From assembly GCA_031308135.1 (NCBI GenBank), contig JAHLJT010008756.1:130446997-130510996 (forward strand): a DNA stretch of 64,000 nt, in the 5' to 3' direction. This DNA comes from Acheta domesticus (Eukaryota > Arthropoda > Insecta > Orthoptera > Gryllidae). Numbering within the stretch: the first letter of the stretch is position 1; every line of letters begins with the position of its first letter. The notes beneath the pieces are model-generated. The model was not told the DNA's origin, did no database searches, and saw nothing but the letters and a program-made list of their open reading frames with translations. Shown here in pieces: positions 1-11,137 of this stretch. Made by a program: the position numbers and the translations under genes.

Positions 1-999
1 TTATTTTTTTACTACATTCTCCCTAAATAAATAACTTTGTTAAAAAATTAAATATATTTCTCATTAAACTTCAGTCAAGAAATGAATTCATCTAAACATA
101 CGACATCACATATAGTAAGAAATTTTCATTGCGGAAGATTAATTAATTTCCTCACTCATAGAATTCCGTACAAATTCCATAATTGCTTCTACCTAATGGA
201 ACTCTCATCAGAATGTAATTACTTTTTAGGATTGAAAAATTGAATATTCTGAAAAAATTTTTGAGAATGAGATTCGACGAAAATTAAGATTCTCCTCATC
301 GTGTGTTTGGACAGACTCATTCCACACCAGGTCATCGAAGTCCTACTGCCTTTGGCGCTGCGGTAGCGATGGCGGCGGCTCGTAGACGCTGCTTCAGGCA
401 TACCAACCCTCAGAGAAGCTCTTCACAATTCTCCCAGCTCGCGGCCACTTTCAATAATTAATTTTTAATCTCTGAAGTTTCGTGCGAATTAGCACAATGA
501 TAATCACAACGAAAGTTAAATTGTTCTTCTTTTACACTTTCCAACGCTCTGGAAGTAAAACACAAGAATTCCATTGGAACAAATGATGAATGTAACTGCT
601 CCCGAAACATTAAAAACGTTTCGCACGAGGAAATATCTTCGTTTGAAAACGCAAAAAAGGATTTTTTTAAAGCAGAACATTTATTATAACGTTTAAAAAT
701 TAGATATTGTGGGCAGACAAATAATTGATCACTATAAGAATGATTTAATGATAAATGAATGATAAATGATTTACCTGAAAACATTGCAGTTTATTTTCAA
801 AGCAGTTTTATCTTCTTTTTCTAATTTCAAATGTCACGAAAATAAAAAAAAGTAAAAAACAGTAATCATACATGTAAATTATATGCTACCAATTATTCGA
901 TTTTAATTTTTCCCATGCATGATTACGAGAAGCACAGTACTAATTTTTACATCCTTAAATGTTTCATTAGAAAAACGTATGGACTCGTCGGGAGACTGA
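1..999. other. AT-rich DNA, no gene recognised
   Basis: Only short unconvincing reading frames occur here. A small GC-richer patch near 320-420 gives a minus-strand frame of about 60 codons that resembles no family I know and lacks splice context. I see no RNA gene. Confidence 0.5.
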
Positions 1000-2410
1000 T
1001 TTTTACTTTCCCGTATACGTACGTATACACGGAGTGATATACGTAGTATAGGGAAAGTTATGTAATGCTGCGCGAAAAAATGGCTAATTTTCGGCGGAAA
1101 ACATTAATTGCCGGGCCGTGAAAACAAAGAAGTGGATGAAGCCAGTTGCTAATTTAAGAAAAAAAATCCTCTAACACATGGTGTAGTAAGAAACCCTGTT
1201 TTCTAGGTTCTTGATACCGAACACCCAATTGAAAGGAAAACGTCCGTCTGTCTGTCCGTCTGTCCGTCCGTCTGTCCGTCTGTCCGTCCGTCAGTCCGTC
1301 TGTCCGTCCGTCTGTCCGTCCGTCTGTCGGTCCGTCTGTCGGTCCGTCTGTCGGTCCGTCTGTCGGTCCGTCTGTCGGTCCGTCTGTCGGTCCGTCTGTC
1401 GGTCCGTCTGTCGGTCCGTCTGTCGGTCCGTCTGTCGGTCCGTCTGTCGGTCCGTCTGTCGGTCCGTCTGTCGGTCCGTCTGTCTGTCGGTCCGTCTGTC
1501 TGTCGGTCCGTCTGTCTGTCGGTCCGTCTGTCTGTCGGTCCGTCTGTCTGTCGGTCCGTCTGTCTGTCGGTCCGTCTGTCTGTCGGTCCGTCTGTCTGTC
1601 GGTCCGTCTGTCTGTCGGTCCGTCTGTCTGTCGGTCCGTCTGTCTGTCGGTCCGTCTGTCTGTCGGTCCGTCTGTCTGTCGGTCCGTCTGTCTGTCGGTC
1701 CGTCTGTCTGTCGGTCCGTCTGTCTGTCGGTCCGTCTGTCTGTCGGTCCGTCTGTCTGTCGGTCCGTCTGTCTGTCTGTCCGTCTGTCTGTCGGTCCGTC
1801 TGTCTGTCGGTCCGTCTGTCTGTCGGTCCGTCTGTCTGTCGGTCCGTCTGTCTGTCGGTCCGTCTGTCTGTCGGTCCGTCTGTCTGTCGGTCCGTCTGTC
1901 TGTCGGTCCGTCTGTCTGTCGGTCCGTCTGTCCGTCCGTCTGTCGGTCCGTCTGTCGGTCCGTCTGTCCGTCCGTCTGTCGGTCCGTCTGTCCGTCCGTC
2001 TGTCGGTCCGTCTGTCCGTCCGTCTGTCCGTCCGTCTGTCCGTCCGTCTGTCCGTCCGTCTGTCCGTCCGTCTGTGAACACTGCTAGCGCCTAAACCATA
2101 CGTACGATTTCTTCCAAAATGGATATTCCCCAATAGATCTGGTTTTAGTCACAGCTTTGAGATTTTGAAAAAGATTCTTTGAAATTTGGAGGTACTTTAT
2201 ATGAAGCTTCCCGGACATTTTCGAAATTTTCTCAAAAACGGCTCCAACTTTTTTCTTTAAATTTCTTGTATGAATAGAGTAAAATACACTTTTTAACATG
2301 GCATAGGTCCGATTTTCATGGATAATTCTGTATTTTCGAAAATTTTGAAAGTTTGAATTTTTGTCGGCGTCTTTCTCCAGCTACAAAATTAAAGATAGAG
2401 AGTTTTTCCT
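1000..2410 (+). mobile_element. Dispersed repeat family M, copy 1, carrying an expanded minisatellite
   Basis: The flanks of the minisatellite match a second locus at 49648-50212. Upstream, both share a cgtatacgtacgtata-type palindromic motif followed by a ggagtgatatacgtagta-like stretch and ttatgtaatgctgcg. Downstream, both share tctgtgaacac, then aaaatggatattccc, then a run of diverged but colinear AT-rich sequence to about 2400. No coding sequence or terminal repeat is obvious, so the class is unknown. The + orientation is arbitrary. The two loci differ mainly in the size of the internal tandem repeat, about 830 bp here and about 80 bp in the other copy. Confidence 0.75.
1241..2074. repeat. 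CCGTCTGT-type minisatellite with block structure
   Basis: The tract is built only from CCGT, CTGT, CGGT and CCGTC words. It falls into blocks: mixed octamers at 1241-1330, a 12-bp unit (cgtctgtcggtc) at about 1330-1480, a 16-bp unit (ggtccgtctgtctgtc) at about 1480-1930, and mixed 8/12-bp variants to 2074. The absence of TAA, TAG and TGA in any frame gives stop-free frames of 280-290 codons on both strands. These are repeat artefacts (Arg-Thr-Asp-Gly or Cys-Pro-Ser-Val polymers), not genes. Confidence 0.95.
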
Positions 2411-3310
2411 CAAATAAAATTTGTTCTGCATATTGAGTTCTTTCATAAAGGTCATGTCAATGTTTCTCAAAATTTCAGTAGTTTTCGTGCAATATTGCGT
2501 GCAATATGTGCAATATTAAAAATTACAAAAACAAGATTTTCTCAAAAACGATTTCAATTTTTTTTCTTTAAACTTTTGGTAGGGATAGTGGTAAATTTAT
2601 TCTATCAGGTGACATAAAAGCCATATTGGTCTATCGGTTGGTTTTTTTCAAAAATTACAAAAATGTAAATTTTTTTACTTGTCTCTCACTTCGTTAATAT
2701 ATACGAGCGTTAATATACATTATCGGCAATTTTTTCACATTATTATATTCACGAGTATATATCCTTTAAATAATGTCAAGTAACGTTTCTCGAAAACACT
2801 ATCGTTTTCTGTGAAAAGTAGCTCAAATTTCGGCATTTTCAGAAATGCTCAAACGCCATTTTCTCATATATGGCTGCAAATTGTTTCTTGAAACTTCTGT
2901 AACAGATAGTGATAATTACACTCTTTAATATGACGTAAAGTTTATTTTGAGTTATTTTTTCGTTTTTTCAAAATTTATATAAATGTAAATTTTTTGAAAG
3001 ATCTCTCACATCTTTAATATGCACATTATCCGCAATTTGTAAAGCTTATTATATTTGTGAGTGTAAGTGCTTCAAATAACTTCAAATAAAGTATTTTGAA
3101 AACTCAAAAATTTTCTGTGAAAATGAGCTTCAAATTTTGCATTTTTAGTAGTGCTAAAACGCAATTTTCTTTAAAACGGCACATAATTTTTAAAAGAAAA
3201 TTGCCATTTACGGCTAGGTTTTTGTGTTCTTTAATATTCTAAAATTAATATTTTCGTTCTACCAATAGGAAACCGAAAAATTAAGAAAATGACAAAAAAA
3301 TGTACTTTTT
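2220..3310. repeat. Diverged ~310-bp tandem units, about 3.5 copies
   Basis: The landmark ttttctcaaaaacgg or its variants recurs at about 2227, 2537, 2869 and 3165, with spacings near 310, 332 and 296. Between landmarks each unit repeats in order: a ttctttaaa-ttct motif, a tagagt/tagtg stretch, a caaaaatta...aatgtaaatttt stretch, a ctctcac...ttaatat stretch, and tttctgtgaaaa. Identity is low, which suggests an old tandem array fused to repeat family M. Confidence 0.65.
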
Positions 3311-4047
3311 GATAGATGATAGTTGTAGGTGATAGATGGTAGCTGGCAAGAAGGAATATGTGGCAATTCCCAATAGCTAGCAAAGAGCCAAGGAAATAGA
3401 AAACTAATACGGGAAAGTCTGTGCCATTCTGTAACACCACTAGTTTTTTCCGGCCTGCATGCTACATGCTAAAGGCTCTTGTGTGTCTCACTTAGCACTA
3501 TAGTTAGAGATAATGGACAATACTAATTCGCTACATGCTTTGGTGTACAATGAATTGTAATGAATGGATATAATGAAATGTTAAAAAGATGTGATATTCA
3601 GAGAAATCAGAAAACTAAACAACGAAAACTTTATCACAAAATTGAAGACAAACATTATTAATACGAGAGTATTATTCTCTCATAAATCAATTTTTCTTAA
3701 TAAGTAAAAAAAAGATGTGTCATTTTATCAATTTTTCGATGTTCGCTACAAGTCCACACATGTATACATTTGAACCGCTAAGCTAGACCATATGCTAGAT
3801 TGTAATATGTATGCCTTCTGTTGTCAAAACAATAAACTGAGATATGTTTTATATTAAGCTGAAAGGCTTTACAATTCAGCGTGTTTCCACAGTCAATTTG
3901 TATAAATACTTTGACACTTTTTACGAGGACAATATTTCCGATATAGATTTTTCTCTGCTCGACGGAAAAAGAATGTTAAAGGAGTCATATCAACCATCAT
4001 GACAGGAAGATAATCATAATTTTAGACGATAATGAAATATTTTTAAA
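3311..4047. other. No gene recognised
   Basis: AT-rich sequence without a convincing exon, RNA gene or repeat boundary. Confidence 0.45.
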
Positions 4048-4100
4048 CAAATGAATTTGTATTGAAAAAGATGTAGGTTCTTCCTGTTGATCCTGGTATA

Positions 4101-4365
4101 TGATAGATACGTAGATGGTACGATTTAATATGTAGTGACCATAAAGGATCAAGCTATGTTGTTTCCAGTAATTAAAATTTTTGCATTAAATACAATAATT
4201 GTTAGCTGAACGTTTCTCACATTCTTGACAAGGCGTATACTGAATGTGCGAAACGTTGAGCTAACAATAAATGTATTTAATGCAAAAGTTTTAATTCCTG
4301 GAATAAACATAGATTGATCCTTTATGGTAAATACATATTAAATCGTACCATCTACGGATCTATCA
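4101..4365. mobile_element. Foldback element with ~115-bp arms
   Basis: The two ends are inverted copies: gatagatacgtagatggtac at the left pairs with gtaccatctacggatctatc at the right. The match continues inward through ataaaggatcaa...atagattgatcctttat and gttagctgaacgtttc...gaaacgttgagctaac to a ~20-bp loop near 4232. There is no coding capacity. A 13-bp direct repeat (caaatgaatttgt) lies at 4048-4060 and 4364-4376 and may mark an older insertion of a slightly larger unit. The superfamily cannot be assigned. Confidence 0.8.
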
Positions 4366-4379
4366 AATGAATTTGTGTA

Positions 4380-5660
4380 ACGGTAGAAAGTTGACTACCG
4401 GAAGAGCTTGAGGGGTGTCGGAAACTCGACCGGCACCTGAACGAGGCCGCAGTATACGCCTGCATGGTGGCGCCTCTGGCGGCGGCGACGGGAAGCTCCA
4501 GCTCTCCGTGGAGCCTCTCGTCGCACGGTCAATCACAAGCGAGGCGAAACGCGGGAGCTAATCATTCGTATTCGAAGGAAGCGTGAGTGCTGCTTAGTTG
4601 TTCAGTAAGTGAATTAACCCTGGAGAGGTGGCGGTTGCCAGACACATTAGAGGTGGCGCGGGTTCATTTCTGACCCCCTTTATGTTATTTCTTTACAAAA
4701 TTATATTTAGCAAGAAATAAGTGTGAAATTAGTTATTTTAATAATAATCAATCATTTATAAGGTCGAATTAACTTAATGCACTATTATAAATAAACATGC
4801 AAATGAGGAATTAAAACAAATAAAAGGGCAAAATTATCATTTATGTTTCATTTTATGTAGTGACTCCATTTACATTTTTCTGAATATTTCAATGACAAAG
4901 GAATCAGAAAATTCAGTAAGTTTCATTTTCTAACATTGTCTCACATAAAAACAAACAATTTATTGAAAATGCTTCAAAGCCAATGAACACAACGTAGAAA
5001 AAGTACGAAATTTAAGATTTTTGTATTGGTTACACAAATAATGAATTATTACATATACAATTTTGAAAATCTTTCAGAAAGAAGCTAAAGAATGTGGTGA
5101 AAGGTATGTGGAATGTAAAGCTTCTGACTCTCAAAATTAGGCAACTGGAGCTAAGCAAAGATACATGAGCTCACAAGAGACCCCGCGCCACCTCTCTCGG
5201 CTTAAAACTGCTTATTTTCTCATCGAAGATCACAATGCTTCGCGGGTTTGCTCTCATGACTCAGACGTTTACTTTCTAATTCATATCAATTTTCATACTC
5301 TTATTAATGATGTACTTTCTCTCTTCACAAAGAAAACATTTATTAGTGAAAAGCTATGATATTATTTTGAAATATGCAAATCTTCGAATTAAAAACAAAT
5401 TGAAAAAAATGAATATCCGGTGGTTCCCAGCTTTGGAATAAGTGATCGGGAAAAGTTGTCAACGAAAACAGTTAGTAAAAGAAAACAATGAATATGAATC
5501 ATAAATTGGTCTGAATTATCTCAAGAAAAAATAAATGATTTAGGAATGTGTAAACAATTAATCAAGATCGTCTTTGGCTAGAAAAAAACAAATATTTCCT
5601 GCCCTTCGCACCTCGTCTGCACCATCTCAACAACTGGTCACCACCCCCATCGTTAGATTC
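4380..5660. other. GC-rich patch then AT-rich DNA, no gene recognised
   Basis: A CpG-richer patch at about 4400-4670 includes ggcgcctctggcggcggcgac and two gaggtggcg motifs. It could be the remnant of a retroelement 5' region, but nothing diagnostic is present. The rest to 5660 is AT-rich and shows no exon. Confidence 0.35.
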
Positions 5661-5674
5661 GTCAGATCATTTTT

Positions 5675-5970
5675 CGCCTCAGTTCCTATACCGTCATCAT
5701 ATCTTCACCCATCCTTTACTTACACTCACAGGCACTTCACTACTACACAGGTCGGGAGCTTGGAGCTTGTCCGGGCTGAGGTGGTGCGCCACTGTTGGGA
5801 GATACATGGTTGGGGAAAACCCAGAAGCCTGCGTAGGTTGACACCGAATCTCGCCAGCCGGTGGGGGAAGATCACCTCCAACACCTGCGATAAAAACATG
5901 CATTACACTTACGGAACTAATGACCTTATCAGTTAACGCGCCTGGAATCATAAATCAATCAATCAAATCC
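5675..5970 (+). mobile_element. SINE-A copy 1, 5'-truncated
   Basis: This is the 3' half of the SINE family seen more completely at 7007-7785, 11925-12478, 16433-16951, 25517-26011 and 56911-57483. It runs from the caccca...cttacactcac region through cggtcgggagctt-like sequence, the gagatac...ggttggggaaaaccc block, cgccagc...ggggaagatcacc, and acttacggaactaatgacctta. It finishes in an aatcaatcaatca tail. The tRNA-like head is missing. Confidence 0.85.
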
Positions 5971-6409
5971 TCTTGTCTCCTTCAGTGACCGCTATCCTTC
6001 CTCCTTCCCCCTCCTCGTTTCTTCTCGCATCATCTCCACCACCAACGCCAGTACTAGAATGCAGCTCATCTAGAGAACAGACTGTAGTTCACCTAAATTA
6101 ATGCAAGACTCCCGGCCATGCGAAATGAGCCAAAAAAGCGAGAAAAGGAAGACGGGAAGTAGTGAAAACGAGGGCTTTCTGATTCGTAATAAAATCGTGC
6201 GTCGGTATTTGTGGCGATGGTATTCGTGGCGTCGTGTCAACTGCGCCTTCAAATGGTTGGGTTATACACGACGCCATTTCATTCGTGGGTTCGTGCTGCC
6301 GTTCACCATGTTCTCGGGAAGTGAGTCGCTTCCTTCGGTAAGCCTACGAGACGTGCATCAATTTGAGTGAACTGGAGGTTTCCCTCACAACGGCAGAGTC
6401 TGTGTCTGG

Positions 6410-6780
6410 TGCGGCGCTACCAGCAACCATTTCTCCCGCCCCCGCCCCCGCCCACCCCCGCGGTCGCCGACACCCCCCCCGCCGAAACCGCCCCCACCTC
6501 CGCCCCCGCCCCCGTCACCGCCCCCCTCACCGCCCCGTCACCGCCCCGTCACCGCCCCCGCCACCGCCTCCGCCCCGCCCCCGCCACCACACTGTCCCCG
6601 CCTCCGCCCCACCCCCGCCTCCACCCTGCCCCCGCCTCCGCCCCGCCCCCGCCTCATCCTCCACATCAGCCCCGCCTCCGTCCCCGCCCCCGCCCCCGCC
6701 CTCGCCACCGCCGCCAACACCACCGCCGTCGTCGCCCTCGACCCGCCCCCGCCGCCACGCCGCCTCCACATCGGACGCGC
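6410..6780. repeat. CCG/CCCCGCC-rich low-complexity tract
   Basis: A strand-asymmetric C-rich tract made of cccccgcc, cctccg and ccaccg words. It yields Pro/Arg/His-rich frames on + and Gly/Arg-rich frames on -, all without stops because of composition. The G-rich strand has many runs of three or more G and could form G-quadruplexes. CpG-rich sequence continues to about 6960, including a gagcggccgc, so it may be an island, but I see no defensible exon. Confidence 0.85.
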
Positions 6781-7041
6781 GCGGCGCGGAAGGGCACGGA
6801 GTCTCGCACTGAGGCGGCGGGGTGGGGGCGGGAGGCGTGGCGGGGGAGGGAACAGTGGCGGGAGCTGCGCGGGCTCTTTGAGAGGGCGCTATGAGCGGCC
6901 GCAACGCGCAGTGCCCCGCCACTCCCAAGGCCTTTCGACCCTCCTTCCCTCGCACACCATCAACCCTCCCGCGCCCTTGCGTCTTCTCCCACGAGCTGCA
7001 TCTTTCCCACGCACCGGTGGAGGTGGCTCAGGGCATCAACT

Positions 7042-7278
7042 CTGTGGTCACGGGGTAAAAGTTCTTAAGTCAATTTTTGGCGAAATTGGCTTAAGTACTG
7101 AAACTACAAGTTAAGTATCTATATTTTATTTTAGTAAAACAATCAAATGTTGCCTCAACGACAAAAAAGTGTTGGGAAATATAGCTTGGCGTTGGGAAAC
7201 ATAGGCGACTCAATAGTCTACCCCTTGTTTTCTCCAAACTAAGAATTTTGACTTAAGAACTTTTACCCCGTAACCACA
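7042..7278. mobile_element. MITE family G, short copy, inserted in SINE-A
   Basis: The terminal inverted repeats are about 30 bp: left gtggtcacggggtaaaagtt then cttaagtc, right gacttaagaa then cttttaccccgtaaccac. The 5-bp repeat caact flanks both ends, and removing the insert restores the SINE head (catcaact-gatcagg against catcagct-aatgtca). A longer relative with the same ends and shared internal blocks lies at 42304-42788. It is non-autonomous. The superfamily is uncertain because the 5-bp duplication is only inferred. Confidence 0.85.
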
Positions 7279-7540
7279 CAACTGATCAGGTCACTGCAGT
7301 ACCTCTGATAGGGAAGTCCTACGTTCGAGTCCCTAAGGCGGCCGGATTTTCGATATTAGCTTCTCAGCTATGTCGGATTCAGTGGCTCTCTAGAGGAGAA
7401 TTCTAGCGGCTCTCATCGGTAGTTTATCGTGGTTTCTCCGATCAACACCCGACGAATGCCGGTGCAGTACCCTAACGAAAGGGCCACGGACCACGCTAGA
7501 TCTTTCCTCCCTCTTCCTTGCCCTATCCTCACCCCTTTCA

Positions 7541-7562
7541 CACACACACACACACACACACA
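7541..7562. repeat. (CA)n microsatellite inside SINE-A
   Basis: About eleven CA units. The same place in SINE-A holds a CA run at 16696-16714, so the microsatellite is seeded by the SINE itself. Confidence 0.9.
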
Positions 7563-7786
7563 CTAACATGCACTACACTACGACACATGCCCGGAGACCG
7601 GTCGGTTGCTTAGAGGTTGTCCCGGCTGGGGTGGTGCCCCGCTGGTGGGAGATTCCTGATTGGAAAAACCCCTCTAGCCGACGGTCGGCGCCGTTCAGCA
7701 TGGACATGCGAAAGGAACACACTTACGGAACTAATGATCTTAGCAGTTGACGCCCCCGGAATCACTAACAATCAATCAATCTTTCC

Positions 7787-9090
7787 CCGGCCGTCTATCC
7801 CTCCTTTCCCACCTCTATTCTTCCCTCCCCCTTACAACCTTCTTGTGCCTTCCTCCCCCACGCTTTTCCCCCTCCCCATCCTTTTATTTATTTATTTGGT
7901 CAAAAAACAGTAAAAACTGTATATGACGTGTAGGGAAAGAGCTTATCTGCGCACATTTTCTTGAGACCCATAATTTAAAAAATTGAAACACTAGAAACAA
8001 GAATTTAAAAAATAATTATTATTTTAGAAAACTAAAAATTTGAAAAATGTCTGTTCCCGAGTTATAGAAAATCAATTTCAACGGTAAATGAACTTGCTGA
8101 TTTGATTTTTCTGCATTGCTAACAAAACAGTAACGAACATGAGTTCTACTCCTATCACTACAAGCAAAAGGAGTGTTCAACAAAACGTGCGCACAATGAA
8201 GCTACATTTACGTCCAGAAGCAAAACAAGGGGCCATCTCAGCATTTGCTCAATGGATCAGGGAAAGTGGACAAAAACCTGATCGAGATGGGAGCCATTGA
8301 CCCGGAAGCTGAAGTACATTACAGGCGTATTAAATATTTTGTAAAAATGTATACAATACAAACGTAAACTAAGTCATTATAAATCATTGTTTTGTTAAAA
8401 TAAACATTATTTTTCTTTTTGACGATGTTTTTTTCACGTATGTCTTCTACATCATCCCTCTCACCCACTCTCATCCGCTCCCACTCACCTCTCCCGCCCA
8501 TTCCGCTCCCTCCCTGTCTCTCGCGCCCTCCCCACTCTCCTTCCCTCCCACGCTCTCTGTGTTGAAAAATGTTATAAAATGCTCTTTGAATTTTTTTCTC
8601 GTCCACCTTTGATATTAAGAATGAATAAAATAAGCGAAAGCTTCATATCGGTACGTCTGCAGTCCTGAAAATGAGCGTCCAAGACTGGTAAAAACTGTTC
8701 GAGGCAGCAATATTCTTTCCATATCTTCTCGCCTTTTTTTTAAACTTCGAAGGAGACAGATCCTCACGATTTATTGAAAGTATGTTCCTCTGTGTTCTGA
8801 AACTTCCCAGAAATGCTGATTTCTGTATCATTGGAAAAATGCTTTGGAGACTTACCAATAAGGTTTGTGGAAGTGATTTTGTAACGATGAATATGCCATT
8901 GTGATTGTTTAAAAGCTTTAAGAACGAGTAATTACAATTCATGGAAATATAATATAAAACCTATATAATAAATCCCCGCCAATGTAGTTAACGATAATTG
9001 TAAAATGTGAATCTACGGCCGTATCACTATTCTCATTCTTACATTACAATGACAATACAGCGAAAAAAGCGTTTCATAAGAACGATTATA
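7787..9090. other. No gene recognised; CT-rich patches
   Basis: CT-rich stretches at about 7790-7890 and 8450-8560 frame AT-rich DNA. A region at about 8140-8300 (tgagttctactcctatcact onward) has coding-like composition but no recognisable product or splice sites. Confidence 0.4.
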
Positions 9091-9653
9091 ATGAAAATAC
9101 TTATTACACAAATAACGCATTTTATTTTACTAACGTTTTGAATTAACACAAATGAACGACCTATTAGTCTTGTTTTGCTACCAAACGACCAAATTTAATG
9201 ATTAACTGTTACTCCACACATCATTATGTCGTCAGCTTTGTGCACCAAGTAACAGCTGCTCTGATCGGTAGTTTTCCGTGGTTTCTCCGATCAACACCAG
9301 GCGAATGCCGGAGCAGTACCCTAACAAACGGGCCACAGACCACGCGCGATCTTTCCTCCCTTTTCTTGTTCGTCCCCACTTCTTACTTACACTCTTACAC
9401 TTACATGCACTAAACTACCATACATGCCGGGAGACCTGTCGGGAGCTTAGAGCTTGTCCCGGCTGGGGCGGTGCCCCGCTGGTGGGAACGAAAGTACTTG
9501 TTACACAAATAACGCATTTTATTTTATAAACGTTTTGAATTAACATAAATGAATCGCATATTAGCCTTATTTTGCTACCAAACGACCAAATTTAATGCTC
9601 AACTGTTCCTCGACGCATCATTATGTCGTCTGCTTCGTGCGCCAAGTGACAGC
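9091..9653. repeat. Tandem duplication of a ~397-bp unit containing part of SINE-A
   Basis: Segment 9091-9255 (ttacacaaataacgcatttt, then gctaccaaacgaccaaattt, then catcattatgtcgtc) recurs at 9485-9653 with spacing 397. Between them, 9245-9488 is the middle and 3' part of SINE-A (ctgctctgatcggtag to gccccgctggtggga). After the second segment a short stretch near 9655-9680 (gagaccttgtcccaggtggga) resembles the same SINE with an internal deletion. The simplest reading is SINE insertion, then tandem duplication, then deletion. Confidence 0.75.
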
Positions 9654-9680
9654 TGAGACCTTGTCCCAGGTGGGAGTATC

Positions 9681-11137
9681 AACAGACAGACAAATGACGC
9701 TCGTTTTTCGAGTGCCTGCGTGTTGGTTCAATGCCAATATGTTTCGCGGAAAACTGACTCTTGCGTCGTTTTCCGGGTCACTAGCGGCCTTGATTTACAA
9801 TACAATCCGCGTGGTGTGCCACTTTATTACCTCGGCGTGCCATCACGCTCTGCAAGGAAGGCTCACCCCAGCGGCAGCCAGCCGGGTATAGATATTCGAT
9901 TAACTGCCATCGACGATTCTATCAAGTAAATGATGGCTATTACTTTTCCGAAGGCCCGCTCCGCCCGCACGGCGATTGACGTATCTGCCTGGTGTTAAAT
10001 TGGCTGTGCAACTAAAGCAAGCAGATAAATTCTCTACCTCGTTCCCAGAACGTTTCCGCTCGGTTCAGAGGTGGGACGTTTACAATATTATGCCAAAACG
10101 ATTGTTGTTTTAATGTATCTCTGGATGTGTTTTTCGCATATGTTCATAGTTAAGTTATTGTCTTTCATGAAATAAGACTTACTGAAACGTTGTTAGTGAG
10201 ATTCAAAATTAAATTTTGAATCTGAATTCATAAAATCTTCATATCATCTTGAAATATTAAATCTGAATTCTTGTCATTCCATATCATCTAGGTTAGTCTA
10301 AACAGTTCAGAGTAATTTGCTCGTATTTGGTCAAAAGAGTATACGTCAGAAAAATTGAGTATTAAATTAAGTGTAGTAATTTTTAATTTATTTTAAAACT
10401 ATTTACATTAATTGTTTGAAAGTTACTTTAAACTATCCTAATACTATTTACCTATGTATATCTTTGTACCTGAAAATTAATTAATCAACAATATCTACAC
10501 TAAATGCATTTCTTTTTGCTCTCATGGAAAATTATGAAAGAGGACTTTTACCCTTTTGCTCAAACACGAGCGAATTATCCTCGATCTTGTAACTAATCAT
10601 TATTCGGATATCTTAAGAAATTACAGATTCCTTCGACCAGGAAAAGTAAACAAAACATTTTGGAAACGTTAGATCTGTTAAAAAAGAGCAATTAGAAAGA
10701 AAAGGCAGAATGCCAAGTACTCTTAAGTGCTCTAAACCTCGTAATAATCTCTATACATTTAATAGTGAGGATATGAATGTTTGTGGATATGTAGCCAAGT
10801 CCGCTAGAAGAAAAGGCATTTCCCTAAACCTCCGATGTCTGAAGATTGGTCTTCCGTCTGCGCCTGTTTCTCCGTTTGCATTCCGTCTCTCGCCGCTGCG
10901 CACTGTGATCGTATGCGCGCCGTCCTCTTTTGTCGGCCGTTGCGGCGCTGGGCCGCCGTAACGCCCCTCCCCCTCCCCCTCCGGCGTCGCGGCGCTGCTA
11001 ACTCGGCACTTCCCCTTCATGAGGCGCCGGCGCCGGGGCCTGCGTCGCCTTATCTGCAGCGGCCACCGCCGCCTCTTCCGATGGCCTCTTCCGACGACGC
11101 GGCGCGGCGCCCAGGCGGACTGGCCGGGCAGGCAAGC
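9681..11137. other. No confident gene; CpG-rich 3' part
   Basis: The stretch to about 10840 is mostly AT-rich without exons. From about 10850 to 11137 the sequence becomes CpG-rich (ggcgtcgcggcgctgc, ggcgccggcgccggg) and leads directly into the minisatellite at 11138. It could be a promoter-type island, but no start codon with supporting splice donor stands out. Confidence 0.4.

Larger units (their letters stand above)
7007..7785 (+). mobile_element. SINE-A copy 2, near full length, split by a MITE
   Basis: The head begins at about 7007 (acgcaccggtggaggtggctc), is interrupted at 7042-7278, and resumes at acaactgatcagg. The pol III B box ggttcgagtcc consensus appears here as cgttcgagtcc at about 7323. 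The body contains the ggagaattctagcgg and tggtttctccgatcaacac blocks, then a (CA)n tract at 7541-7562, then the 3' half ending in aatcaatcaatc. A candidate 9-bp target duplication, atctttccc, lies just before the head and again at the end of the tail. No protein is encoded. Confidence 0.85.

Noticed and set aside
1203..2133. Open frames of 280-292 codons on both strands
   Set aside because: They exist only because the tetranucleotide-built minisatellite lacks stop codons in any frame. The products are monotonous polymers.
5160..5205. SINE-A head-like cacctctctcgg
   Set aside because: Only about 12 bases resemble the head and no body sequence follows.
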